A stretch of DNA of 64,000 nt from Actinomycetota bacterium (GTDB lineage: Bacteria; Actinomycetota; AC-67). Both the position numbers and the translations under genes were made by a program. Position 1 is the first letter of the stretch. Each line of letters opens with the position of its first letter. The notes beneath the pieces are model-generated. The model had not been told where the DNA came from and made no database searches. It was given only the letters and a program-made list of their open reading frames with translations. Of this stretch, positions 43,518 through 50,631 are shown piece by piece. The stretch is from assembly GCA_041658565.1 (NCBI GenBank), contig JBAZZY010000009.1, positions 1 to 64,000 on the forward strand, read 5' to 3'.

Positions 43518-43958
43518 ATGTCCGTGTTGGTGATCCAACACCTCGATCCTGAGGGGCCTCATTCGATTGCGCATGCACTTAGAGCGGCCAGCGTGCGCTG
43601 GATGTTACATAGGGCCGATTGGGAGTCGGGACCGCTGCCGCGCGCGCGCGACCTCGCGGGTCTCGTCGTGATGGGCGGTCCGGCCTCGGCGTATTCCGAC
43701 GAGAACTTCCCCACACGCGCGGCCGAATTGAGTCTGATTGCTGAATGTCTTCGCGCCGAGGTCCCGATTCTGGGTGTGTGTCTGGGTGCGCAATTGCTGG
43801 CGGCCGCCGCCGGCGCGCGACGCGATCCTCGGGCGCTTCGCTGCGCTGTGCTCGACGGCCGGTTGAGCCCGCGCACTCGCGCCCCGTATGATCGAGGTGC
43901 CGGTCCCAACAAAGGGAGGGGTCATGGGCGAAGAAGAAGTCCCAAAGAAGAAGGGTAA
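43518..43958 (+). pseudogene. Truncated class I glutamine amidotransferase (GMP synthase-like)
   Basis: The first 100 residues match the class I GATase domain: VLVIQHLDPEGP, LAGLVVMGGPASAYSDENFP, and the nucleophile elbow PILGVCLGAQLLAAAAGA near residue 91. Homology then stops. The remaining about 45 codons are Arg-rich and contain neither the second-half strands nor the His-x-Glu of the triad. Full family members are about 230 aa. The tail also contains a good promoter and the ribosome-binding site of the next gene, so a deletion of the 3' half is the simplest reading. The upstream in-frame ATG 43494 is possible. The product is unlikely to be active. Confidence 0.7.
43863..43892 (+). promoter_or_regulatory. 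Promoter for the small lysine-rich protein gene
   Basis: TTGAGC (43863-43868), an 18-nt spacer, and TATGAT (43887-43892), giving a leader of about 25 nt before ATG 43924. It lies inside the remnant amidotransferase reading frame. Confidence 0.55.
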
Positions 43959-44076
43959 GAAGAAGAAGTGCTTCGCGATGTTGCTGGCCGCGGCAGGTGC
44001 CGCGACGGTGATCCTCAAGAGGCGCAAGGCCGCGGAGGAAGAGTCCGGTTGGGAAGAGGCGAAGCCGATTTCCTAA
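43924..44076 (+). CDS. Small lysine-rich, probably membrane-associated protein
   Basis: 50-aa protein: a strongly basic N-terminus (VPKKKGKKKKCF), a short hydrophobic stretch AMLLAAAGAATVIL (about residues 18-31), then a charged tail rich in Lys and Glu. GGGAGG sits 6-7 nt before ATG 43924 and a good promoter precedes it. Similar tiny Lys-rich, single-helix proteins are common in actinobacteria (often near tRNA or cell-wall genes) without known function. Probably real; function unknown. Confidence 0.7.
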   Translation: MGEEEVPKKKGKKKKCFAMLLAAAGAATVILKRRKAAEEESGWEEAKPIS

Positions 44077-44167
44077 GGACGCGAATCAGGCTTCCGAAGC
44101 GCGCGGGTCGCACCGCGCGCTTCGTGGTATAAGCGGTCGGCGCGCACCGCGTACAATTCAAGCGACC

Positions 44168-44243
44168 GGGGACGTAGCTCAGTTGGTAGAGCATCGGCTT
44201 TGCAAGCCGGGGGTCGTGGGTTCGAGTCCCATCGTCTCCACCA
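44168..44243 (+). tRNA. tRNA-Ala (anticodon TGC), CCA encoded
   Basis: 76-nt cloverleaf. The acceptor stem is GGGGACG / CGTCTCC (with a G-T pair), followed by A and CCA. The D-arm contains AGCTCAGTTGGTAGAGC. The anticodon loop TTTGCAA reads TGC, closed by a TCGGC / GCCGG stem. The T-arm has GTGGGTTCGAGTCCCAT with the invariant TTCGA. It stands alone. An antisense open frame over it is spurious. Its 3' end may be the left boundary of the accessory interval that follows. Confidence 0.97.
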
Positions 44244-44378
44244 GATTCGCGTCCACGTCCTCTTATCCGAAACACCTCGCCGCTCACCCATCCTTAGATG
44301 GTCTGCCGTGCTTCATCGCTTCGCGCGCGAGTCCGAGTCTCGAGCACTTCGAAAGCTGAGAGCGTGGCCGCGGTGTCA

Positions 44379-45683
44379 TCAGCGAAGGGGTGCCGACCAC
44401 GTCTCTATGTCGCGCGCGACCTGGTCTGCCGTGGCCTGGGGCACGCCGGACTCGCCTGCGTAGGTGGGCCACTTGCCGACGGCTTCGAGCACCTGCCCCA
44501 CGATGTCCGTCGCATAGGGAACGCTGAATCGATCGCCGACCTCGGCCACGTCCGCTTTCGTGATTCCGGTAGAACGTCCGTTGACGGACATCAGGTGCTG
44601 GCGGGTCCACTTACTCGAAGGGGCGTGCGCATGCGTGACGTCGTACGCCGGGGACAAGGCCCACTCACCATCGCGTGGTAGCAAGAAGGTGAAGTTCTTC
44701 GTGTGATCGTCACAATTGGCCGCCGCGATGTTGAACACCATCCGCCGAAACGCCTCCGCGCGAGTGTCCGGACCCAATCCCAGTTGCTCGATCTGAAGGA
44801 AGAGCTGCGCGTAATCGTGAGCGCCGATCCGTCGAAAGTCGAGTTGGCCAAGGGCACACAGGGTTTGCGCGTGCACCTTGTCGCCCTCGGGGGTGCGGTC
44901 GAAGCGGCGCGTCATGAAGTGGGCGCGTCCGCCCTCCTCGAGCAAGCGGCACTCGCTCATCTCGATGCCGGCGACCGTGGCCATAAGGTGGTAGCCGTAC
45001 TCGATCCGACCGAAGTTTCCAGACGCGCCGAGGTCGAAGTCGGCGCCCATCCCATCAAGCTTCAAGATCCAGTGTTCGAAACCGGGATCGGCGGCCACCT
45101 GCCCGGATCGCAGTTCGCCTGTCTCAGGATTCAGTGCGACGACTGCCTTCGCCCTGGCTCCGCCTGCGGACGTGCCGACAGCGATCAGATGCGAGATCGC
45201 ATCGGCCATGCCTTCCTCGGATCGGATGTGTCCGCTGAGCGCGCTGCGCGCCGCCACGACGAGTTCCGACAAGTCGATCGCCGTCGCCTTGCGGGTCCGC
45301 GGTCCGCGGATCGGATGGAACTCGAGGGCGCCGATCCCGCGTGTTCCGAGGTATGCCAGACGGTCTAGAGGTGTGATCTGAGCAGGCTGCACACCCTCGT
45401 TCGCGAGGTACGCCGTGGTGAGAGCGTTCCCGAAGTCGTCCGGCAAGGAGTCGGCAACCATCGAGGGCAGCCGGTGGTACGTGTCGGGCGGCAAGGTCGG
45501 GAAGATGAATGGCCCCTTGGCTCGCGCTGCCGGCATCGTGGTGGGCGCAAGTTCAACGCCTGAACCGAGCCACGCAGGCGCATACTCAAACGCGTAGAAC
45601 CCGGACCGGTCGTCGAGCGCTAGCGCGCCAACCCGTGAGCCCCAGCAGCGAACCTCGACAAGCCCGACCGGCTCGTACGCCAT
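44379..45683 (-). CDS. hipA: HipA-family serine/threonine kinase toxin
   Basis: 434-aa HipA-type kinase, normal length. The N-terminal subdomain has YLANEGVQPAQITPLDRLAYL. The Gly-rich ATP loop is VGTSAGGARAKAVVAL near residue 170. The catalytic loop NCDDHTKNFTFLL lies near 323-335 (Asp and Asn in the HxDxHxxN-like arrangement). LSPAYDVTHA near 346 is the DFG-equivalent. HipA toxins phosphorylate glutamyl-tRNA synthetase or other targets and stop growth (family knowledge). ATG 45683 overlaps the hipB stop (TGATG). It lies just beyond tRNA-Ala, pointing back toward it. A longer upstream reading duplicates hipB sequence in another frame and is rejected. Confidence 0.92.
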   Translation of the reverse strand: MAYEPVGLVEVRCWGSRVGALALDDRSGFYAFEYAPAWLGSGVELAPTTMPAARAKGPFIFPTLPPDTYHRLPSMVADSLPDDFGNALTTAYLANEGVQPAQITPLDRLAYLGTRGIGALEFHPIRGPRTRKATAIDLSELVVAARSALSGHIRSEEGMADAISHLIAVGTSAGGARAKAVVALNPETGELRSGQVAADPGFEHWILKLDGMGADFDLGASGNFGRIEYGYHLMATVAGIEMSECRLLEEGGRAHFMTRRFDRTPEGDKVHAQTLCALGQLDFRRIGAHDYAQLFLQIEQLGLGPDTRAEAFRRMVFNIAAANCDDHTKNFTFLLPRDGEWALSPAYDVTHAHAPSSKWTRQHLMSVNGRSTGITKADVAEVGDRFSVPYATDIVGQVLEAVGKWPTYAGESGVPQATADQVARDIETWSAPLR

Positions 45684-46015
45684 CAGGGCGCTGGACTCGA
45701 ACGGAGGTCGCTTGCCCGTACCCGCACGCGCTTGCGAGGCGTCTTCTGCTTGGCCCGCAGCATCTGCATCGGGGAGACAGTCACCGCCGGTGCCAGAGTC
45801 TCGATCCAATCCGTGCGTCCAAGGGCCCGGACCACAGCGACCAGCGTCTTGAGGGAGGAACCCTTGCCTCGTTCGATGTTGGAGAGCGCTCCGATAGACA
45901 CGTCCGCCAGCCCCGCGAGCCGCGCCTGGTCGAGATCTGCGGCTATCCGTGCTGCCCGGAGCTGCTCGCCGAGGATCACCTCCAACTCACCGATCGTCAC
46001 GTAGCTGCGGTTCAC
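45683..46015 (-). CDS. hipB: HipB-like helix-turn-helix antitoxin
   Basis: 110-aa XRE-family DNA-binding protein. The HTH lies at about residues 12-65: LGEQLRAARIAADLDQARLA, then GLADVSIGALSNIERGKGSS (recognition helix with S-x-x-x-IERG) and LKTLVAVVRALGRTDWI. A basic C-terminal tail rich in Lys and Arg (about 82-100) may contact HipA. GTG 46015 has GGAGGAAC at 9 nt; ATG 46054 is less likely because it lies inside the operator palindrome. It represses its own promoter in known systems, and the operator-like repeat sits immediately upstream. Confidence 0.9.
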   Translation of the reverse strand: MNRSYVTIGELEVILGEQLRAARIAADLDQARLAGLADVSIGALSNIERGKGSSLKTLVAVVRALGRTDWIETLAPAVTVSPMQMLRAKQKTPRKRVRVRASDLRSSPAP

Positions 46016-46034
46016 TTCTATGTTCCTCCAGGAT

Positions 46035-46056
46035 AGTTGTTGTACTCTCAACAACT
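46035..46056 (-). promoter_or_regulatory. Candidate HipB operator (inverted repeat)
   Basis: Perfect 8-bp arms AGTTGTTG / CAACAACT around a 6-nt centre, between the hipB promoter and GTG 46015, in the region where a repressor would block transcription start. The sequence differs from the E. coli HipB site, as expected for a distant homologue. Confidence 0.6.
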
Positions 46057-46059
46057 CTC

Positions 46060-46088
46060 AGAATACTACTGATTAGACGGAGGAACAA
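46060..46088 (-). promoter_or_regulatory. hipBA promoter
   Basis: On the minus strand TTGTTC (46088-46083), a 17-nt spacer and TATTCT (46065-46060). The predicted transcript start falls at the edge of, or inside, the inverted repeat at 46035-46056. AT-rich compared with its surroundings. Confidence 0.5.
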
Positions 46089-46413
46089 GTATTACCGTGG
46101 AATCCCTAGACATCTGTGAGTAGAATGCTTCTGATGGTCTAACGCGTAAGATTCTACTGCGTAAGAGACCAGTCGCTTCCAGAAGACGCGGCGCGGCCCC
46201 CTCTGTCGGGGCTTGGCGCGTACCCGTCGTCGTGGACAAATCGGACGCCCCAACATCGCTGTGATCACGCAGCACCGCCATCTACCAGCGCTTTCAGCGC
46301 CTCGAAATGTTTTGAATAGTGTCCGCTCACCTCCACCGCACCGCGGCTCGCGGCTCGGTCCGGCGTTGCAGGACGCGCTACTGGGTGACGCCGTTCGGAC
46401 CCGTCGATGTCGA
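46089..46413. other. Intergenic region without recognisable gene
   Basis: About 325 nt between the hipBA promoter and the stop of the membrane protein gene. Possible frames are short and Arg/Ser-rich with no homology. I see no tRNA, repeat or terminator with confidence. Confidence 0.4.
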
Positions 46414-47619
46414 TCAAGGGCTGACCGGGTCTGCGATCGAATCGAATCTGATCGACGCGACAATCTCGCTCGCGAGTCGCTTGTCCTCTTCTGACGCTTT
46501 GGGTCCAAACCACACGAGGACGCTGAACCCACTCTCGCCATGCGCGGTCACGGGGATGACGATTGCCGGTGGGGCGGCATAAGTGCCTGCGCCACGCGTG
46601 GGTGCAGAAGGCGCGGTTCCGTCGATCGTGAGGGGGAAGTCGGTATCCGGCGGGGGCGTCGCCCGGGGTGCCGGACCTCCCGCGGAATGCTGAAACTGAA
46701 CGGCAACCAAGTTGTCTGGCGCGTCCGTGAAATCCCAGGCCGTAGTCCCGGCTGTTGCGCCGCCCGGGTGCGTGAACTCATGGTCTACGTTGCTGAGGAC
46801 AACACCTCGCACCCAGATCCTGCTCAGCATGTTGAAGGGTTGCGCGTGCCAGTTCGTCGGATACCGCAAGCTCCAGCGGAACTCGGTGTCGTAGTAGTTT
46901 CCCGGAGCCGAGTCGCGGTACGCGATCGACTCGACCATCCGCTTCGCCGCCTCGCGCTGAGCATCGGTGGCTTCGTCGCCGATCCACACGCGCACGGAGT
47001 ACTTCGAATCCGCGTTGTGAATGACGCGCTTGAACAAAGGGGTGGGAGCGCCGTAGCTCGAGTCCGTGGGGACGGGGGTTTCCTTGAGATCGTCAAACGA
47101 CAACGGAAGGCGCGTGTCCGGTTCGTTCGTTGACCTCGGTCCTGTGCCGTCGTAACCGAAGTTCACCACTACCACGTCCGTCGGCGTTCCTCTGAAGTCC
47201 CATGCGCTGGTGCGTGAGTTTGGACCGAGATCCGGATGCTGAAGATCGCGGTCCAGGTTCGAGATAAGCACGCCGCGGTGCGCGTCTTCGAAGTCGTCCC
47301 CATAATCCTTTTGGACATGCCAGCCGTCCGGATACTCGATGCTCCAGCCGCGCTCAGGGTCTACGTAGGTCCGCCATCCGCTCGAAAGCGGCCCAGGTTC
47401 TCCCACCGAAGGGCGGACGAAGCTCGGCTTGGTAATCCTGGTGAGATATGTCCCTGCGCCGATCCCTCCCGCGATGAGGCCGAGAACCAGCAGGGACGTT
47501 CCGAGCATGCGGTGCATCCGTGACTTGCGCGCGCGCTCACGAAAGCGAAGAAGGGCCGCCGCCGCGTCGGGAGTTCCGCCGGTCCTTCGCAGGTCACGGA
47601 GTCTCTCATCTAGAGACAT
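46414..47619 (-). CDS. Single-pass membrane protein with duplicated extracytoplasmic domain, downstream of an ECF sigma factor
   Basis: 401-aa protein, family not recognised. The N-terminal 37 residues are charged and cytoplasmic (SLDERLRDLRRTGGTPDAA). One transmembrane helix spans about 39-60. Outside lie two related domains. Each starts with WS-(I/L)-x-YP-x-(G/N)WH (residues near 92 and 252), has RGV-(L/V)-(I/L)SN-(L/V)D near 115 and 272, and then AWDF and a VVxF strand. The ATG overlaps the sigma-factor gene by 14 nt. Position and topology suit an anti-sigma factor or a sensor regulating the sigma factor, but no zinc-binding anti-sigma motif (H-x3-C-x2-C) is present. Confidence 0.72.
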   Translation of the reverse strand: MSLDERLRDLRRTGGTPDAAAALLRFRERARKSRMHRMLGTSLLVLGLIAGGIGAGTYLTRITKPSFVRPSVGEPGPLSSGWRTYVDPERGWSIEYPDGWHVQKDYGDDFEDAHRGVLISNLDRDLQHPDLGPNSRTSAWDFRGTPTDVVVVNFGYDGTGPRSTNEPDTRLPLSFDDLKETPVPTDSSYGAPTPLFKRVIHNADSKYSVRVWIGDEATDAQREAAKRMVESIAYRDSAPGNYYDTEFRWSLRYPTNWHAQPFNMLSRIWVRGVVLSNVDHEFTHPGGATAGTTAWDFTDAPDNLVAVQFQHSAGGPAPRATPPPDTDFPLTIDGTAPSAPTRGAGTYAAPPAIVIPVTAHGESGFSVLVWFGPKASEEDKRLASEIVASIRFDSIADPVSP

Positions 47620-48097
47620 CGCTGGCCTCCGGTTCGCCGAGGATCCTGCACAATCGCTTGCGGGCCCGGTGCAGATGGACCCGAACCGTCGACTCCGCGC
47701 AGGCCAGGATTCCTGCCACCTCCGCGACGGGTCTGTCCTCGACCAGACAAAGGATCGCTGCTGCGCGCTGTTGTGCCGGCAACGCCCTCAATGCGTGTGC
47801 GATTTCTGGGTCATTGAACTGGGGTTGAACTCCTTGCTCCTCGGGCATGACCTCGCGGATCCGGCGTCGGTCGCGTTTCGCATTCAGCGCGAGGTTGAAG
47901 CCAACTCGTCGAATCCACAGAGCAGGCTGGTCATAGGAGGCCACCTTGCTCCAGTGCCGAAGCGCGCGGAGGAACGTTTCCTGCGCGAGATCCTCGGCGG
48001 AGGCAAAGTCGCCAACCATCAGATACAGCGTTCCAACGAGCCGGGGATATTCGGACAAGAACACGAGGGACAGATCGGCGGGTACGCCGTCGCGCAC
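47606..48097 (-). CDS. ECF-family RNA polymerase sigma factor
   Basis: 163-aa sigma-70 family protein with only regions 2 and 4, as in ECF factors. Region 2 is FASAEDLAQETFLRALRHW near residue 35 (2.2) followed by the WIRRVGFNLALN -10-binding helix. Region 4 is LPAQQRAAAILCLVEDRP near 105, then VAEVAGILACAESTVRVHLH, the HTH contacting -35. GTG 48097 follows GGGAGGTGAAC. A nearer GTG at 48103 lies inside that ribosome-binding site. It directs RNA polymerase to a small regulon, usually held off by a membrane anti-sigma factor. The co-translated gene downstream is the candidate partner. Confidence 0.9.
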   Translation of the reverse strand: MRDGVPADLSLVFLSEYPRLVGTLYLMVGDFASAEDLAQETFLRALRHWSKVASYDQPALWIRRVGFNLALNAKRDRRRIREVMPEEQGVQPQFNDPEIAHALRALPAQQRAAAILCLVEDRPVAEVAGILACAESTVRVHLHRARKRLCRILGEPEASDVSR

Positions 48098-48538
48098 GTT
48101 CACCTCCCAGCCCTGTAACACCCGGTGGACACCTCCGGTGTTTACACCCTTGCTCGCGTTCTGAGGCCCAAGAGGGCCGCAGATGAATGAGGCACCGGGC
48201 ATGTGCCGCTCGCGTCCACGTCCTTTGGCCGAGGGCCGGCGGGACTGAACCGAACGCCGGCCGGCCTTAGCAAGCCGTTGATGCGTGCTTGAGTCGAGCG
48301 ATCGGAACGGTCTCAACCGCTCGTCCTCCCTGGTGGACGACGACTAGTTCCCCCCGAAACTCGTGGTTCGAGAGTCGTCCACTCAGGACCACAGCCCGAT
48401 CTTCCAGACACATTTGCCGGGTAGGACGCGATCAACAGGGTGACGACGTTCGAACCGCGCAACGAGTTCCTCCCCGCGACCGTGGCCCTGTCGTACCCAC
48501 CGTGTAGAGTCCAGCGGTGACGAGGAAGGGGACTCGAG
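48098..48538. other. Intergenic region with tandem palindromes and repeat copy 1
   Basis: About 440 nt without a convincing gene. Near the sigma-factor start are two short palindromes in tandem, GGTGGACACC (48124-48133) and GGTGTTTACACC (48137-48148). They may be part of an ECF promoter or operator. The 97-bp direct repeat copy lies at 48296-48392. A TAGAGT hexamer at 48505-48510 could be a -10 for the rightward genes. Confidence 0.4.
48296..48392. repeat. 97-bp direct repeat, copy 1
   Basis: Matches 49647-49743 over 97 positions without gaps. The first 15 bp are identical and the last 30 bp are identical (starting GTGGTTCGAGAGTCGTCCAC). The middle is about 55% identical, so roughly 73 of 97 match by hand count. 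This copy contains an extra 9-bp inverted repeat GTGGACGAC (48333-48341) / GTCGTCCAC (48374-48382). The pair brackets the HAD phosphatase cassette. Confidence 0.8.
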
Positions 48539-48709
48539 ATGGCGGAAAAGGGGCGCGGGCCGGGCGTTACGGGAAAGAACGAGATTAGACCCACGGCGGA
48601 TGCGGTGATTTCCAAGTTGGTGGAGCTTTCCAGAGGGGTCCCGTCCCCATCAGATGCGAAGGGCGACTCGAAGCTTGCAAGGGCGGCGCGAACCGCTGAT
48701 CGGCGCTGA
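48539..48709 (+). CDS. Small hypothetical protein upstream of HAD phosphatase
   Basis: Possible 56-aa polar protein that I do not recognise, with a probable helix at TADAVISKLVELSR. ATG 48539 is preceded by GGAAGGGG at about 9 nt. Its stop lies 9 nt before the phosphatase ATG, a spacing typical of co-translated genes. No membrane segment or signal peptide. Less Arg-rich than random frames here, which favours a real gene, but evidence is limited. Confidence 0.45.
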   Translation: MAEKGRGPGVTGKNEIRPTADAVISKLVELSRGVPSPSDAKGDSKLARAARTADRR

Positions 48710-48718
48710 GTTCGCGGT

Positions 48719-49567
48719 ATGGCGGGCGATCCAGTCTTAGCGCTGATATTCGACTTTGACGACACTCTTGTCCCCGACACAACGACGCTGTTCTTGAAAA
48801 GCCGCGGTATCGACGCTGATGCGTTCTGGACTGAACACGTCGCGCCGCTCGTCGCACAGGGTTATGACGCCACCCTTGCATGGCTGAAGTGTTTTCTCGC
48901 TCTCGTTGGTGAAGGGCGACCCCTAGGTCTGCTTACAAACGCGGATCTGACTGCGTTCGGGGCAGGATTGAATGATCGCGCGTATTCGGGGCTGCCCGCC
49001 TTCTTTGACGAAATCCATGGAACTGCGTCGGGAATCCTGCCGAATGCTCGAGTTGAGTTCTACGTCATTTCCGGCGGGTTGCGGGCGTTGATCGATGGGG
49101 TTCCATTTGTTCAAGAGCATTTTCGCCACGTATACGCCTGCGAACTGGACGAAGAGGCTGGGGTACTTCGGCATATCAAGCGGGCGGTCACTTTCACGGA
49201 AAAGACGCGATACGTTTTCGAGATCAACAAGGGAATCGCGCCCGAGCAGTCTGCAAAGAATCCTTACTTGGTGAACAAAGACGTGAAGAAAGATGCGCGC
49301 CGAGTTCCTTTTGCAAACATGTTCTACACGGGGGACGGCCTCACGGATGTCCCTTGCATCTCGCTTATCGATCCGCCAGGCCATGCCTTCGGAGTTCTGT
49401 CTCAGGAGGACGAGAGCAAGGCAAAGCGCGCGTTCTTGGAACTGCTCGAACCCAAGAGGGTGCGCGGTACGTACTTCCCGGAATTCGAGCGCGACAAGAG
49501 CCTCGGGAGGATCTTGCATCTTGCAGTCGGGGCGCGCTGCGCTGAGATCGTTTCACGCGGGGAGTGA
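48719..49567 (+). CDS. HAD-superfamily hydrolase (phosphoserine phosphatase-like)
   Basis: 282-aa cytoplasmic HAD enzyme. Motif I is FDFDDTL with nucleophile Asp12 and acid/base Asp14. Motif II is VISGG near residue 118 (Ser). A lysine in the SAKNPYLVNKDVKKDA segment serves as motif III. Motif IV is GDGLTDVP near 204 with the two metal-binding Asp residues. The long helical cap between motifs I and II resembles phosphoserine-phosphatase-like subfamilies. Substrate unknown. Codon use is visibly less GC-rich at third positions than in neighbours. The gene lies between 97-bp direct repeats, suggesting it arrived as a cassette. Confidence 0.85.
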   Translation: MAGDPVLALIFDFDDTLVPDTTTLFLKSRGIDADAFWTEHVAPLVAQGYDATLAWLKCFLALVGEGRPLGLLTNADLTAFGAGLNDRAYSGLPAFFDEIHGTASGILPNARVEFYVISGGLRALIDGVPFVQEHFRHVYACELDEEAGVLRHIKRAVTFTEKTRYVFEINKGIAPEQSAKNPYLVNKDVKKDARRVPFANMFYTGDGLTDVPCISLIDPPGHAFGVLSQEDESKAKRAFLELLEPKRVRGTYFPEFERDKSLGRILHLAVGARCAEIVSRGE

Positions 49568-49646
49568 CTGAGTGTCCCGCTCCGATGCTGCATGGCGAGC
49601 GATGATTCCGCGGCGCATGAAGTGACGACCCGAGCCAAGGTTCATG

Positions 49647-49743
49647 GAGCGATCGGAACGGACCTCCCGCCTCATCTTCCCTGGTAAACCGACTGCAACT
49701 CCCTTCGAAATCCGTGGTTCGAGAGTCGTCCACTCAGGACCAC
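49647..49743. repeat. 97-bp direct repeat, copy 2
   Basis: Second copy of the repeat at 48296-48392, same orientation, 1351 bp apart start to start. It lacks the 9-bp inverted repeat of copy 1. It ends about 50 bp before the promoter of the toxin-antitoxin pair. Confidence 0.8.
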
Positions 49744-49791
49744 GAGAAGCACATCGTTGTAGTTTCCGCTTCCACCTTCCTTCGTAGCGCC

Positions 49792-49844
49792 TTGCGCCGC
49801 GCGTCATCGCTCCGTACAATGTGCCGGTACGGGACTTTGTACGG
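49792..49844 (+). promoter_or_regulatory. Promoter and operator of the DUF1778/GNAT toxin-antitoxin operon
   Basis: TTGCGC (49792-49797), a 17-nt spacer and TACAAT (49815-49820). An inverted repeat CCGTACAA (49812-49819) / TTGTACGG (49837-49844) overlaps the -10. A further GTACGG at 49827-49832 is exactly 12 nt from the GTACGG at 49839-49844. Such repeated half-sites suit a ribbon-helix-helix repressor. GGAGGAGG follows as ribosome-binding site. Confidence 0.65.
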
Positions 49845-49855
49845 AGGAGGCGCCG

Positions 49856-50128
49856 ATGGCGACCAAGACCGAGCGGGTAGAAGCGCGTCTATCTTCGCAG
49901 GAACGAAAGCTGATTGAACGAGCGGCCGCGTTCGAGGGTCAGTCGTTGTCTTCCTTCATGGTGGCAGCAGCGACCGAGAGGGCCGAGCAAGTGATCTCGG
50001 CCCAGACCACCACCATGCTTCCAGCCGACTACTTCGATCGGCTCCTCGCCGCCATCGACCGCGCTGAGGATGCACCGCGCCTGACGGTAGCCGCGAAGAA
50101 GGCACGGCAACATGGACGCATCCGGTGA
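49856..50128 (+). CDS. DUF1778 (TacA-like) antitoxin
   Basis: 90-aa antitoxin. The N-terminal ribbon-helix-helix (KTERVEARLSSQERKLIERA, then SLSSFMVAAATERAEQVI) spans residues 4-48 and binds the operator. The C-terminal part, with LPADYFDRLLAAIDRAEDAP near 56, is the segment that wraps the GNAT toxin in TacA/AtaR-type systems. Strong GGAGGAGG ribosome-binding site. Overlaps the toxin gene by 4 nt (GTGA). Expected to repress its own operon in complex with the toxin. Confidence 0.92.
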   Translation: MATKTERVEARLSSQERKLIERAAAFEGQSLSSFMVAAATERAEQVISAQTTTMLPADYFDRLLAAIDRAEDAPRLTVAAKKARQHGRIR

Positions 50129-50631
50129 CCTACCGCGTCGAGGCGCTGCGCGACGATCATGATCCCGCGGGTTTCGAGTGCGGGAACGCGTCTCTGACGG
50201 ATTGGCTCAAGACTCATGCCCGCCTTGCCAAGGGGCAGGGCACGCGCACATACGTCCTCATCGACCAGGCAGCGGCGACCGTGGCGGGATACTTCGCGAT
50301 CGCCCCGCATCTTGTCGCCCGGGAGGACGTTCCTCGCGGCCTCGGCGGCGGTGCTCCGAGGCATGTCCCGGCCATCTTGCTTGCCAAGTTGGCGCTCGAC
50401 CGTCGGTTGCAGGGACATGGACTGGGGAGCGAACTGCTCGTGAGGGCTCTCGAAACCATCTTGGAGGCGGCCCGGATTGCGGGTGGCAAGCTCGTCGTGG
50501 TTGATGCCATCGATGAGAGGGCAGTGAGGTTTTACGAACATCACGATTTCGAGCGATCGTCACTCGAGCCGTCTCGGCTGTTCATGAAGCTGAGTACGGT
50601 CGCGAAGGCTCTCGGCAGCCCATGGCCGTGA
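50125..50631 (+). CDS. GNAT-family toxin (TacT/AtaT-like acetyltransferase)
   Basis: 168-aa GNAT acetyltransferase of the toxin type. The N-terminal FECGNASLTDWLKTHARLAK and GTRTYVLID are the TacT/AtaT hallmarks. The acetyl-CoA loop is LDRRLQGHGLGSELL near residue 92 (R/Q-x-x-G-x-G/A). The C-terminal block VVDAIDERAVRFYEHHDFER contains the catalytic-region Tyr. Known members acetylate the amino acid on charged tRNAs and block translation. GTG start overlapping the antitoxin stop. Paired with DUF1778 it forms a complete type II system. Confidence 0.92.
   Translation: MTYRVEALRDDHDPAGFECGNASLTDWLKTHARLAKGQGTRTYVLIDQAAATVAGYFAIAPHLVAREDVPRGLGGGAPRHVPAILLAKLALDRRLQGHGLGSELLVRALETILEAARIAGGKLVVVDAIDERAVRFYEHHDFERSSLEPSRLFMKLSTVAKALGSPWP

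Noticed and set aside
44073..44291. Minus-strand frame over the tRNA encoding a Trp-Asp-Ser-Asn-Pro-Arg-Pro motif
   Set aside because: This is the well-known spurious product of reading the antisense of a tRNA T-arm and anticodon arm; the tRNA itself is clear.
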